From the NCBI RefSeq assembly GCF_031456545.1, contig NZ_JAVDUV010000001.1, forward strand, positions 372,001 to 436,000: a DNA stretch of 64,000 nucleotides, given 5' to 3'. The position numbers and the translations under genes were made by a program. The stretch's first letter is position 1, and each line of letters begins with the position of its first letter. The notes under the pieces were generated by a model. The model did not search any database. It was not told the origin of the DNA and saw only the letters and a list, made by a program, of their open reading frames with translations. The stretch is from Agromyces sp. 3263 (GTDB taxonomy: Bacteria > Actinomycetota > Actinomycetes > Actinomycetales > Microbacteriaceae). Positions 54,601 to 63,377 of the stretch are shown here, in pieces.

Positions 54601-55896
54601 GGTGGCCCCGACGAAGAGCTTGAAGGGCTGGTTCGTGTAGGTCTCGACCTGGTTGGTCGACGGGTTCGTCACCGTGCAGACGGTGGACTGGTGCACCCAC
54701 GGCTGTCCGGCATCGACCGTCTCGGCGAGCTGGTAGTCGGTGCCGGCGAACACGTTGCCCCAGGTGTGGGTGTCCCCGACGCCGATCGGCGCGGCGATCG
54801 CGTTGTTGTTCCCCTGCGGAAGCACCGGACCGGTCAACGTGCTGTCGTGCACGATGCCACCGCCGGTACGGGTCACGGTGTAGTCGAAGACGTCCTCGGA
54901 CGTGGCGTCCGCCGGGTTCGCGACCTTCTTCACGACGAGGCCGCCGCAGTTGGTGATGGTCAGCGGGTTGGACGACTTCAGGATGTCCTGCAGCGTCGCG
55001 GTGTCGCTGTTGCCCGTGCGGGTGATGAATCCGGCGTCGAGGAAGGTGCGACACGCGCCGTCGCTCGGCAGGAGGTTGGAGGCCGTCAGGTCGACCGCCA
55101 TCTCGCCGAAGGTCGCGTCGTTGCCCGACGTGTTGGTGTCGGTGTTCTTCCCGACCGCGGCCTGGTAGACGATGGGCGTGCCGATCGGCTCCCAGCTGTT
55201 GCCGTCCCAGCTCAGCACGCGGATGGAGGTGTTCGGTGTTCCCGACGGGTCGTAGTTGAACTCGATGAGGTAGTCGTCGGCACGTCCCGCGGCCGGTCCC
55301 TCGAAGAGCTCGTACGAAGTCATGTCGCCGTTGCCCGACAGCCGAGTCCAGTACGCGTAGAAGATCGTGTGCGGGACCCCGCCGATCGTGACGACCTCGT
55401 ACGCCGAGCCGCCGGTGCACGCGTCGCCCTTCGCGTTCGCGGAGTTGCTGATGAGGCCGGCCCACGGGTTGTCGTCGACCTTCGCACCGCCCGGGAAGAC
55501 GCTCAGCGTCTCGGCGGCACCACAGGTACCGGGTGAGCCGAGCGTCGCGCCGCTGTCGGCCGTGCGCTGCGCGGCGATGATGCCGGTCGACGGACCCATG
55601 TTCGTCTGGTACGGCGGCTTCGGCGTGGACCCCACCACGCCCTGCCAGTCGTTCGCGCCTGCGGTGTTGCCGTCGATCTCGAAGCTCGTGACGAGGCCGT
55701 TCGTGAGCGTCGCGGCCTCCGCGGAGGACGCGGGCGCGAGCGCCACGGCGACCATCCCGCTCGTCGCGACCAGCGCGCCGACGACGAGGGTGCTGAGCAG
55801 GCGCCGCCTCGAGCGGCGGTGCAGGAGTCGCGCCATCCGGGAGTCGGGCAGGTCGTCGGTCGAACGGGCGTGCACACGCGTCTTCGCGCTCATCAT
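48697..55896 (-). CDS. Giant wall-anchored protein 2 (SpaA-like repeat stalk)
   Basis: A 2399-residue secreted protein. The signal peptide ends near residue 61 (SSAEA). A 270-residue head follows (TNGLVTSFEIDGNTAGANDW onward) that I cannot assign. About twelve SpaA/prealbumin-like repeats of roughly 100 residues come next, each opening like EVTVTKHVDG, with a YTLSE-type glutamate, two cysteines and a closing xTN: the Lys/Glu/Asn set expected for intramolecular isopeptide bonds. Two DUF11-like repeats, a DUF11 domain, a CVND module and a last DUF11 domain lead to IASTG (2359-2363), a helix and RRRR. The last 900 residues are homologous to giant protein 1, module for module. GAAGG precedes the ATG at 55896. 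Confidence 0.85.
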   Translation of the reverse strand: MMSAKTRVHARSTDDLPDSRMARLLHRRSRRRLLSTLVVGALVATSGMVAVALAPASSAEAATLTNGLVTSFEIDGNTAGANDWQGVVGSTPKPPYQTNMGPSTGIIAAQRTADSGATLGSPGTCGAAETLSVFPGGAKVDDNPWAGLISNSANAKGDACTGGSAYEVVTIGGVPHTIFYAYWTRLSGNGDMTSYELFEGPAAGRADDYLIEFNYDPSGTPNTSIRVLSWDGNSWEPIGTPIVYQAAVGKNTDTNTSGNDATFGEMAVDLTASNLLPSDGACRTFLDAGFITRTGNSDTATLQDILKSSNPLTITNCGGLVVKKVANPADATSEDVFDYTVTRTGGGIVHDSTLTGPVLPQGNNNAIAAPIGVGDTHTWGNVFAGTDYQLAETVDAGQPWVHQSTVCTVTNPSTNQVETYTNQPFKLFVGATTTCVITNSTSGVKITKVAQGDPTTFDFAVNGTPVKVDGGQSSAVTYFVPGSTVTINEFPEPGTPAWHLTDLTCSTPATTTLATGTAVVTTVAGQITECTFTNRQDGAIRIIKNVAGANGTFDFTTTIPGGPFQITTTGDAKTGSKDYTSVAAGDYTVTETTPAPAYDLTALTCTDDATGVASTGDVATGVASIHLEPGELVTCTYTNTQRGNIIVKKETNPDGATTSFDFTLTGQPGFALKDGGEKAFNQVKPGTYTLTEAALAGWDVTSMTCTNENPTTDSPITITLDPGETVTCTVLNTATRGEVTVTKHVDGADDWAFQIGIDPVPGGQQNPKTVSDETPTAKWTDLIVGQTYTLSEPTVAGYTTQGFTCNVGESLPGAKWQFTVTPGLVVTCDITNVATPGEVTVEKTVAGVAPDTDWEFDLTISPSVGVTPGATQTVSGSGNTSDSVTWKHLDVGTEYTITEKPRAGWTGGAVECGPDSNPNLAGDQFIVTPGFTLSCTVLNTATAGSAKITKTSVGAGGTFTFVLTPLAPAGAPVEQMITTPTGGGSAETTFADLVPGTTYSLAEKNPGSGWVAGELTCTVKHAGSDAAQPVTESGFTVQAGDVFACDITNTAKGKIIIVKNIDGADGTFQFTGTWPSGGNPSVGAFDIATAGGVGTKIYDSVVAGSYSVTELLTNSYVGHLVGCVESRTGGADGGSSIDQANALKGLIDLDPGETVTCTYSNTELSTIIIDKVVPGVGSIPGGASVAFPFTFDNGDDPATDFTLTDGDPAKVFGQLLPGTYTVHESGTANWDLQGLECSPSGGVEVTDATAAITLAAGQTVTCTYTNVPDTGDVTVRKIVAGVPQGYPFDFAITISPAVTGQDATQHVTQGDSSVSWNDLVVGQTYTLSEGDVGGWNEGDVMCNSGDLEDADAALAGFQFLVTPGLSLSCTVTNTAQPGDVTVTKHVTGVPVGFDWEFPLTITPADGVLPQAEQSVSGTGDETDSVTWTNLAIGTVYTVAEGELPEGWSGGAVVCTDDDPATTGNQFVATPGASLTCEVTNDVVPPTGVISKDLTSIEQDADGTWDLVYEVTVTNQSPVAPLVYDLDDEPYFGVGVVINDSSATGPSDEAANWDAEASNFVLARDASVAASGTDTYIITINATVPEQVYETSQDLCQPGDTEPGGFRNTAFLTVGEGEPLAATDCDEPGRTTVTKDVVGSPENLGGGDWKVVYEVVVTSQSDHLDLYYDLEDDLGFPAGVTIEDAAATNDAGVDTSAWDGDSETVLADDEVIAPLDVHTYTIVVVANVVDITDLDDVTCLASTSGHGFFNGATLLNGTIVTPVDDCATIPVGRIQLQKTVDNSALEAILSRIDLGGVTPGSLSVLTPGDWNLTGDNAAKATQLLVKGDAGLVFTVPTGDYSLLEAISQAKADYPLLAYYFNGDWLCGVDGGARVDTNDVGTVTLGHLTSCAVENEAESVDVSLEKAYELAEGATAVDAGDEFDYVLTVRNNGTLPVAELDIADTIDARFAITGAATFDPAAGWTETTPVDDPATTDINEANQFSAHGVGPFAPGDVVTVHIPVTMLQPAPVGTPPVVGPNDPPPVVEPVDLGDIPNDACVAITETEGALADLISTNDCDDVDVPQKAIDSGAYPRCVNDVPYLYYDIQVSDSVAPGPITVTWTSGDGTLTKVETIPWDARSGRLLWPGAAVDANGIPYQFPGWRPITEQDLITPPTPGTRFVDLILDETVPTYPWRDMVNPATVTFSINPSQAVLVTYPQALPSCAIVRPPDLDIEKTASVSSTAPGGDYEYTLKVTSVGTGGAEPVEIFDAIPTDLRVDSIDTAPAPAFPRWEDCQVTGKDSAGYGGVLHCDLLGVLGPNLTTAPPITLGVHVNGASHATSISNTGEVCWDDADAPDDAEPVITCADDTVDVPVKQAAIASTGLDVTPFVWGGGILALLGAVLVGLTIIRRRREVRTEA
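49547..49584 (-). repeat. 38-base exact repeat shared with giant gene 1 (copy B)
   Basis: Identical to 39746-39783, in the same orientation. Recombination between the copies would delete about 9.8 kb and fuse the head of giant 2 to the tail of giant 1. Confidence 0.75.
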
Positions 55897-55982
55897 CAGC
55901 CTTCGGGTTGATGGAGCAGCAAGCGACAGCCACTGCCCCTGGGCTGTACCGACCCGTCGGGTAGAACGGGCCCGAGTCCCGG

Positions 55983-56011
55983 GTAATAGGACTCAGTCGT
56001 CATCCTGTCAG
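55983..56011 (-). promoter_or_regulatory. Probable promoter of giant gene 2
   Basis: On the minus strand CTGACA (56006-56011) and TATTAC (55983-55988) have a 17-base spacer. The leader would be about 80 bases. The 249-base gap 55897-56145 holds only this promoter, the motif below and a terminator. Confidence 0.5.
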
Positions 56012-56029
56012 TCGGGCACGGCCGGGGGC

Positions 56030-56046
56030 TGGTCCCAAAACGGGGG
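56030..56046. promoter_or_regulatory. GGTCCC-AAAA-CGGGGG motif upstream of giant gene 2
   Basis: TGGTCCCAAAACGGGGG is a diverged relative of the palindromes before the other two surface genes, about 20 bases upstream of the -35. It lacks the full TGTCCCCC octamer. Confidence 0.3.
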
Positions 56047-56081
56047 TGGTCGTCCGCTCCGCGGGCCGTCGGCTGAGCACA

Positions 56082-56118
56082 GCGGATGCCGCGACCGAGG
56101 CTCGGTCGCGGCATCCGC
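56082..56118 (-). terminator. Terminator of the LPGTG protein gene
   Basis: GCGGATGCCGCGACCG pairs perfectly with CGGTCGCGGCATCCGC around AGGCT, 27 bases after the stop codon. The arms contain the over-used heptamer. Confidence 0.75.
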
Positions 56119-56145
56119 GTGCCCGTCATCACGGGCGCTGTGCGG

Positions 56146-58605
56146 TCACTCCGTCATGCGGCGGCGCGACCGTGCGGCAGCCAGTCCCACCCCGCCGGCG
56201 ACGAGGAGTCCGAGCGCGGCGGCGAGGAATCCGCCCGTCTCGAAGCCCGTGCCCGGGAGTGCCGAGCTCGACGTCGAAGCCGGCACCACGGTGGGCGGCG
56301 TGTTCGACGGCGGCGCCGCGTTGCAGTTCGGCGTCGGCGGCGGGTAGACCGCGACCGCGTCGTTCGACGGGTTGATCCGGATCTCGACGACCGCCTCGGA
56401 CCGGAGGTCGTAGAACGGCGCACTCGGGTCGAGGACCCAGGTGCCGTCGGCGAGGAGCGTCCATCCCGGCCAGTCGATCGGGTTGCCGGCGGCATCGACC
56501 TCGGCGCCGGGCCAGAGCTTCTGGTCGGAGATGGGCTGGCCGCTCATCCATCCGTCCGGGTACGCGATCGGGTCGACCTGGGAGGCGCCGTCGGCGAGGA
56601 TCGCCGCGACGTCGCTCGCCGGGATCGACGGGTCACGGTCGGCGAATGCGTCGGGCGTCCACCAGATCAGCACGATCGGGTTGGCCGACGGGTCGTCAAT
56701 GTTGTACGGCGTGATCGAGTAATCGAACAACGGGGTGTCGTTCACGCACTGCGCCGCGGCGGTGAGGCCGATCGACTTGACCGGTGTCGTCGCGTCGTCG
56801 CAGTTGTCGGACTCGTCGGCCTCGAAGCCGATCAGGGGACCGTCCCCGCTCATGCCCGGATCCTCGTACGGCTCACTGGCCACGCAGGCACGGTTCACGA
56901 GGTCGGGGATCGGGCCGGTGCCGGGCTGCGCGAGCTCGCCCACGGTCACATCGAACGTGATCATGATGACGTCGCCCGGTTCGATGTATCCGTCGTGCTG
57001 GACGGTCATGACTCCGTCCACCACCTCGACCGGACCCCACTCGGCCGGGTTCGGTGAGATGACCGCGGAGCCCTCGACGTAGGTGACGCCGTCGGGCAGC
57101 TCGTCGGTGACGAGGCTGTGGAATGCCGCGACCTGGCCCTCGTTGGTGATCGTCAGCGTGTAGGTGATCACGTCGCCCTCACCCGAGTCGACCGGCTGGT
57201 CGCCATCGGTCGCGGCGTCCTTCACCAGCACGAGGTTCACGTCGCCCACCGGGTGGTCGACCACGCACGGGTCGTCCTCCTCGAGCACGGGGCACTCGCC
57301 GTCGCCGGTCGGCGCGACCACGTTGTGGAGGAGCTCGCCCGTTGCGTCGGCGTCGACGGTGACCGAGTAACTGACGGTGGCCACGTCGCCGGGCTGGAGG
57401 TCGGGGATGTCCCACGTCAGCACGCCATCGACGGGGCCGCTGAGTCCGCTGGCCAGCGGGAGCTGGAGCGTCGCGTTGTCGAGGACGTCGGAGACGTCAT
57501 CGAGCGCCACCGCGTCGGTGACCGGCACCTCGGACGTGTTCGTCGCGGTCAGCGTGTACGTCACCGTGGATCCGGCCGGCACGGTGGCGCCGTCAACGGG
57601 GTCCGAACTCTTCTCCAGCTCCCAGAACGGCAGCGGGCAGGCCTCGAGCGTGATGGTCCTCATGAGGTCGGTCTCGGGGTCGGCGCCGACACGGTGGAGC
57701 ACCACGTCGTAGTCGCCCGGCGGGAGCGGGTTGAAGGTGCCGCTCAGCGTTCCGCTCGCGGCTTCGAACGAGACCGTGCCGACGACCTCGGTGGTGCCGG
57801 CGACGTACACGGTCAGCTCGTAGTCGAACGAGATCGCGAGGTCGGACAGGTCGTACTCGATGGTGCGCCCCTCGGTGACCACGGCCGGGCACGGCGCGAC
57901 CGAGAGCACCACGCCGACCGGCGGCAGGTTGCAGTCGTTCTCGAAGATCGGCAGGAGATCGAGGTTCAGGCCCGGGAAGTGGTGCTGCCCGCCGTCCTTG
58001 TCGAAGTAGTCGAACTCGGGGATGATGTCGCCGAAGTCCTGGTGCATCGAGTGCGCGTGGTTCGCGTCGTACTCGTCGTTCGGGTCGCCGTTGGGGTCGA
58101 TGATGGAGCGCACGCTCGGGCTGATGAACACGTACGGGTTCGTCGCGCTCGCCGTCGCGTGGCAGATGTCCACGTGGTCGTTCCACTCGGGGATGGTCGT
58201 CACGGGCGGTCCCCCGGCGTCGGCGGGTGCGACCCGGGCGGCGGCCTGTTGGGCGGTCGCATCGGAGAGCGTCGCCTCCGGTTCGGACCCGACCGCGGGC
58301 GCCGCCGCCGGATCCGGTTCGGGTGGCGGCGGCGACTCCTCCACCGCGGCGAGCGGTGCCTCCGCCTCGACGACGGGGTCGGGCGCCGGCGCCGGCTCCG
58401 CGGCCGGCTCGGCCACGGGCTCCGTCGCGACGGTCGCCTCGGTCCCGACTGGATCCGCCGGGATCTCCTCGGCGGCCGCCACAGTCGGGGCGCCGAAGAT
58501 CACGAGTGCGCCGACGACGGCGCCGGCGAGGATGGTGCGAATGCCTCCACGCGCCCGCATTCCGGAGGAATGGCGCGCGTGACGGGTCTGCATGATCGGG
58601 TACAT
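56146..58605 (-). CDS. LPGTG-anchored surface protein with an ICHA module and DUF11 repeats
   Basis: An 819-residue secreted protein. The signal peptide ends near residue 45 (TVAAA). A Pro/Ala/Glu-rich arm reaches residue 140. A Cys/His-rich module at about 145-223 has HVDICHATASATNPYVFISP, ANHAHSMHQDFGDIIPEFDY and GQHHFPGLNLDLLP; I have seen this ICHA type in actinobacterial surface proteins but know no function. Two DUF11 repeats follow (around 330-560), then the CVND module (CVNDTPLFDY, LWPGAEVD, RINPSNDAVAVYP), then LPGTG at 783-787, a helix and RSRRR. GGAG precedes the ATG. It probably shares sorting and surface location with the two giant proteins. Confidence 0.85.
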   Translation of the reverse strand: MYPIMQTRHARHSSGMRARGGIRTILAGAVVGALVIFGAPTVAAAEEIPADPVGTEATVATEPVAEPAAEPAPAPDPVVEAEAPLAAVEESPPPPEPDPAAAPAVGSEPEATLSDATAQQAAARVAPADAGGPPVTTIPEWNDHVDICHATASATNPYVFISPSVRSIIDPNGDPNDEYDANHAHSMHQDFGDIIPEFDYFDKDGGQHHFPGLNLDLLPIFENDCNLPPVGVVLSVAPCPAVVTEGRTIEYDLSDLAISFDYELTVYVAGTTEVVGTVSFEAASGTLSGTFNPLPPGDYDVVLHRVGADPETDLMRTITLEACPLPFWELEKSSDPVDGATVPAGSTVTYTLTATNTSEVPVTDAVALDDVSDVLDNATLQLPLASGLSGPVDGVLTWDIPDLQPGDVATVSYSVTVDADATGELLHNVVAPTGDGECPVLEEDDPCVVDHPVGDVNLVLVKDAATDGDQPVDSGEGDVITYTLTITNEGQVAAFHSLVTDELPDGVTYVEGSAVISPNPAEWGPVEVVDGVMTVQHDGYIEPGDVIMITFDVTVGELAQPGTGPIPDLVNRACVASEPYEDPGMSGDGPLIGFEADESDNCDDATTPVKSIGLTAAAQCVNDTPLFDYSITPYNIDDPSANPIVLIWWTPDAFADRDPSIPASDVAAILADGASQVDPIAYPDGWMSGQPISDQKLWPGAEVDAAGNPIDWPGWTLLADGTWVLDPSAPFYDLRSEAVVEIRINPSNDAVAVYPPPTPNCNAAPPSNTPPTVVPASTSSSALPGTGFETGGFLAAALGLLVAGGVGLAAARSRRRMTE

Positions 58606-58661
58606 GACAGCTCCAGGGATACGGGTTCAGAGCCGGCTCGGGTAAGGGGCTCAGGACCGCC

Positions 58662-58691
58662 AGTCTGCGCTCGTCACCGGTGCCATTCCAA
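58662..58691 (-). promoter_or_regulatory. Probable promoter of the LPGTG protein gene
   Basis: On the minus strand TTGGAA (58686-58691) and CAGACT (58662-58667) have an 18-base spacer; the leader would be about 50 bases. Confidence 0.4.
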
Positions 58692-58705
58692 GGATTTCTC
58701 GTATT

Positions 58706-58725
58706 TGTCCCCCGAAGACGGGGGG
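58706..58725. promoter_or_regulatory. TGTCCCCC palindrome upstream of the LPGTG protein gene
   Basis: TGTCCCCCGAAGACGGGGGG has CCCCC and GGGGG arms and begins 15 bases upstream of the -35. It is the best palindromic form of the motif in the window. Confidence 0.45.
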
Positions 58726-58798
58726 CGGCCCGAGGCGTGCGCCATGAGCTTCGGCGGTCCCTGCCGAGCCGCTTTCCGCCGCCCGGTCGACCCGTCGC

Positions 58799-58804
58799 TA
58801 GTGT
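58799..58804 (+). promoter_or_regulatory. -10 element of leaderless yihY-like gene
   Basis: TAGTGT is followed by six bases and GTG at 58811. Confidence 0.5.
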
Positions 58805-58810
58805 GGAGCC

Positions 58811-61926
<3,116 letters not shown>

Positions 61927-61927
61927 C

Positions 61928-62506
61928 GTGCGACCGGTCACCCTGCGCACGGCGCGGCTCACCCTCGACGAGCCCCGCCTCGCCGATGCCGAGCTCGTGA
62001 CCGAGTACTGCCAGGATCCGTTGTTCGAGCGGTACCTCACGACGCCGTGGCCCTACACCAGGGCTGACGCCGACGCATTCCTCGGATCGTATGTGCCCGA
62101 GTCGTGGGCGAGCGGCCGGGAGCTGACCTGGGCGATCCGGGGCGCCGACGGCGGGCCCGTGATGGGCATGATCAGCGTGCGCGAGGCGCAGCACGAGCTC
62201 GGCTTCTGGCTCGGCGCCGCACACCGCGGGAGCGGCCTCATGAGCGAGGCCGCCACGGCCGTCACGGAGTGGGTCCTGGCCGGCGGCATCCGCGGCGCCA
62301 CCTCGTTGATGTGGCGCGCGGTCGAGGGGAACACCGCCTCCGCGAGGGTGGCGCGTGCCGCGGGATTCCGGCGCATAGAGCCGGCCGCGCCGACGGTGCC
62401 GACACGCGACGGCGGCACGTTGCCCGCGTGGCACGCGGTGCGCACGGAGCCCGTCGATCCGCGGGTCGACGAGAGCTGGCGCCCGATCCTCGGCGGCGAT
62501 CGATGA
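61928..62506 (+). CDS. GNAT family N-acetyltransferase (RimJ/RimL-like)
   Basis: A 192-residue acetyltransferase of the RimJ/RimL-like group. The N-terminus VTLRTARLTLDEPRLADAEL is the usual beta strand-helix opening. AQHELGFWLGAAHRGSGLMS is the acetyl-CoA loop, and EGNTASARVARAAGFRRIE is motif B. The substrate (protein N-terminus or small molecule) is unknown. The GTG at 61928 directly follows trpS; its stop overlaps the HAD start (ATGA). Confidence 0.88.
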   Translation: MRPVTLRTARLTLDEPRLADAELVTEYCQDPLFERYLTTPWPYTRADADAFLGSYVPESWASGRELTWAIRGADGGPVMGMISVREAQHELGFWLGAAHRGSGLMSEAATAVTEWVLAGGIRGATSLMWRAVEGNTASARVARAAGFRRIEPAAPTVPTRDGGTLPAWHAVRTEPVDPRVDESWRPILGGDR

Positions 62507-63276
62507 CCTCGCCGGCGGCCGGCCCGGCGGCGACCCCGGTCGTGCTCTTCGACCTCGACGACACGCTCATGGCCCATCGCGAGGCGGTCGCGACCGGCAT
62601 CGCCCGTCACATGCGCGCACGTGCATATCAGGGCGACACGCGAGCAGCCGCGCAGCGCTGGCACCAGCTGGAGGAGCAGCACTACACCTCCTATCTCGAG
62701 GGCTCCCTGACGTACGAGGGCCAGCGCCGCGCCCGAGCCGCCGCGTTCGCGGAGGCATTCGGCGAGCACCTCGACGAGGCCGCGGCCACCGCCTGGTTCG
62801 GGGAGTACGTCCGGCACTACCGCGACGCATGGACCCTGCACGACGACGCCCTGCCCGCGCTCGACGCGATCGCCGCGGCGCTGCCGAGCGTGCGCTACGG
62901 CATCATCACGAACGGCGAGCTCGCATTCCAGACCTCGAAGGTCGAGCGGCTGGCGCTGCAGGCGCGCATGGAGCACGTCGTCGCCTCGGGCGACGTGGGG
63001 GTCGCCAAGCCCGATGCCCGCATCTTCCACGAGGCGCTCCGGCGATTCAGCGGCGCGGCGCCGGTCTCGGCCGGCGCATACGTCGGGGACCGCCTGCGCA
63101 CCGACGCCATCGGCGCCGCCCGTGCCGGGCTCCTCGGCGTCTGGCTCGATCGCCACGGCGTCGAACCGGTCGCCGCCGATGCTGCCGAGGCCGACGAGGT
63201 GGGCGTGGTGCGCATCCGAGGGCTCGACGAACTCCCGGCACTGCTCGCGCAGCGCCTCGGCCGGCCGAACGCATAG
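62503..63276 (+). CDS. HAD family hydrolase
   Basis: A 257-residue haloacid dehalogenase-like phosphatase with an alpha-helical C1 cap. Motif I is VVLFDLDDTLMAHRE near residue 17 (two catalytic Asp), motif II GIITNGE, motif III the Lys in GVAKPDARIF, and motif IV VGDRLRTDAIGA. The layout resembles YjjG or phosphoglycolate phosphatase relatives; the substrate is not known. It is translationally coupled to the GNAT gene. Confidence 0.88.
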   Translation: MTSPAAGPAATPVVLFDLDDTLMAHREAVATGIARHMRARAYQGDTRAAAQRWHQLEEQHYTSYLEGSLTYEGQRRARAAAFAEAFGEHLDEAAATAWFGEYVRHYRDAWTLHDDALPALDAIAAALPSVRYGIITNGELAFQTSKVERLALQARMEHVVASGDVGVAKPDARIFHEALRRFSGAAPVSAGAYVGDRLRTDAIGAARAGLLGVWLDRHGVEPVAADAAEADEVGVVRIRGLDELPALLAQRLGRPNA

Positions 63277-63318
63277 GGCGCAGCACCTCCGCGCGAGCGC
63301 ACGGTCCTGGAACGTGGA

Positions 63319-63352
63319 ACGGGCCGGACGCACCCCCATGCGTCCGACCCGT
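63319..63352. terminator. Bidirectional terminator between the HAD gene and glpK
   Basis: ACGGGCCGGACGCA and TGCGTCCGACCCGT form a 14-bp stem with one mismatch and a six-base loop. Confidence 0.7.
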
Positions 63353-63377
63353 CGTCCCACCGTACCTGCGGTGGGGG

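Noticed and set aside
48514..55536. 2340-codon open frame on the plus strand
   Set aside because: It is an antisense shadow of giant gene 2. Its product is an Arg/Asp/Val-rich string without domains, as expected from reading G/C-ending codons backwards.
38899..58605. Repeat arrays as a CRISPR or transposon signature
   Set aside because: The repeats are protein-level domains with diverged DNA; there are no uniform short repeats, spacers, inverted ends or transposase.
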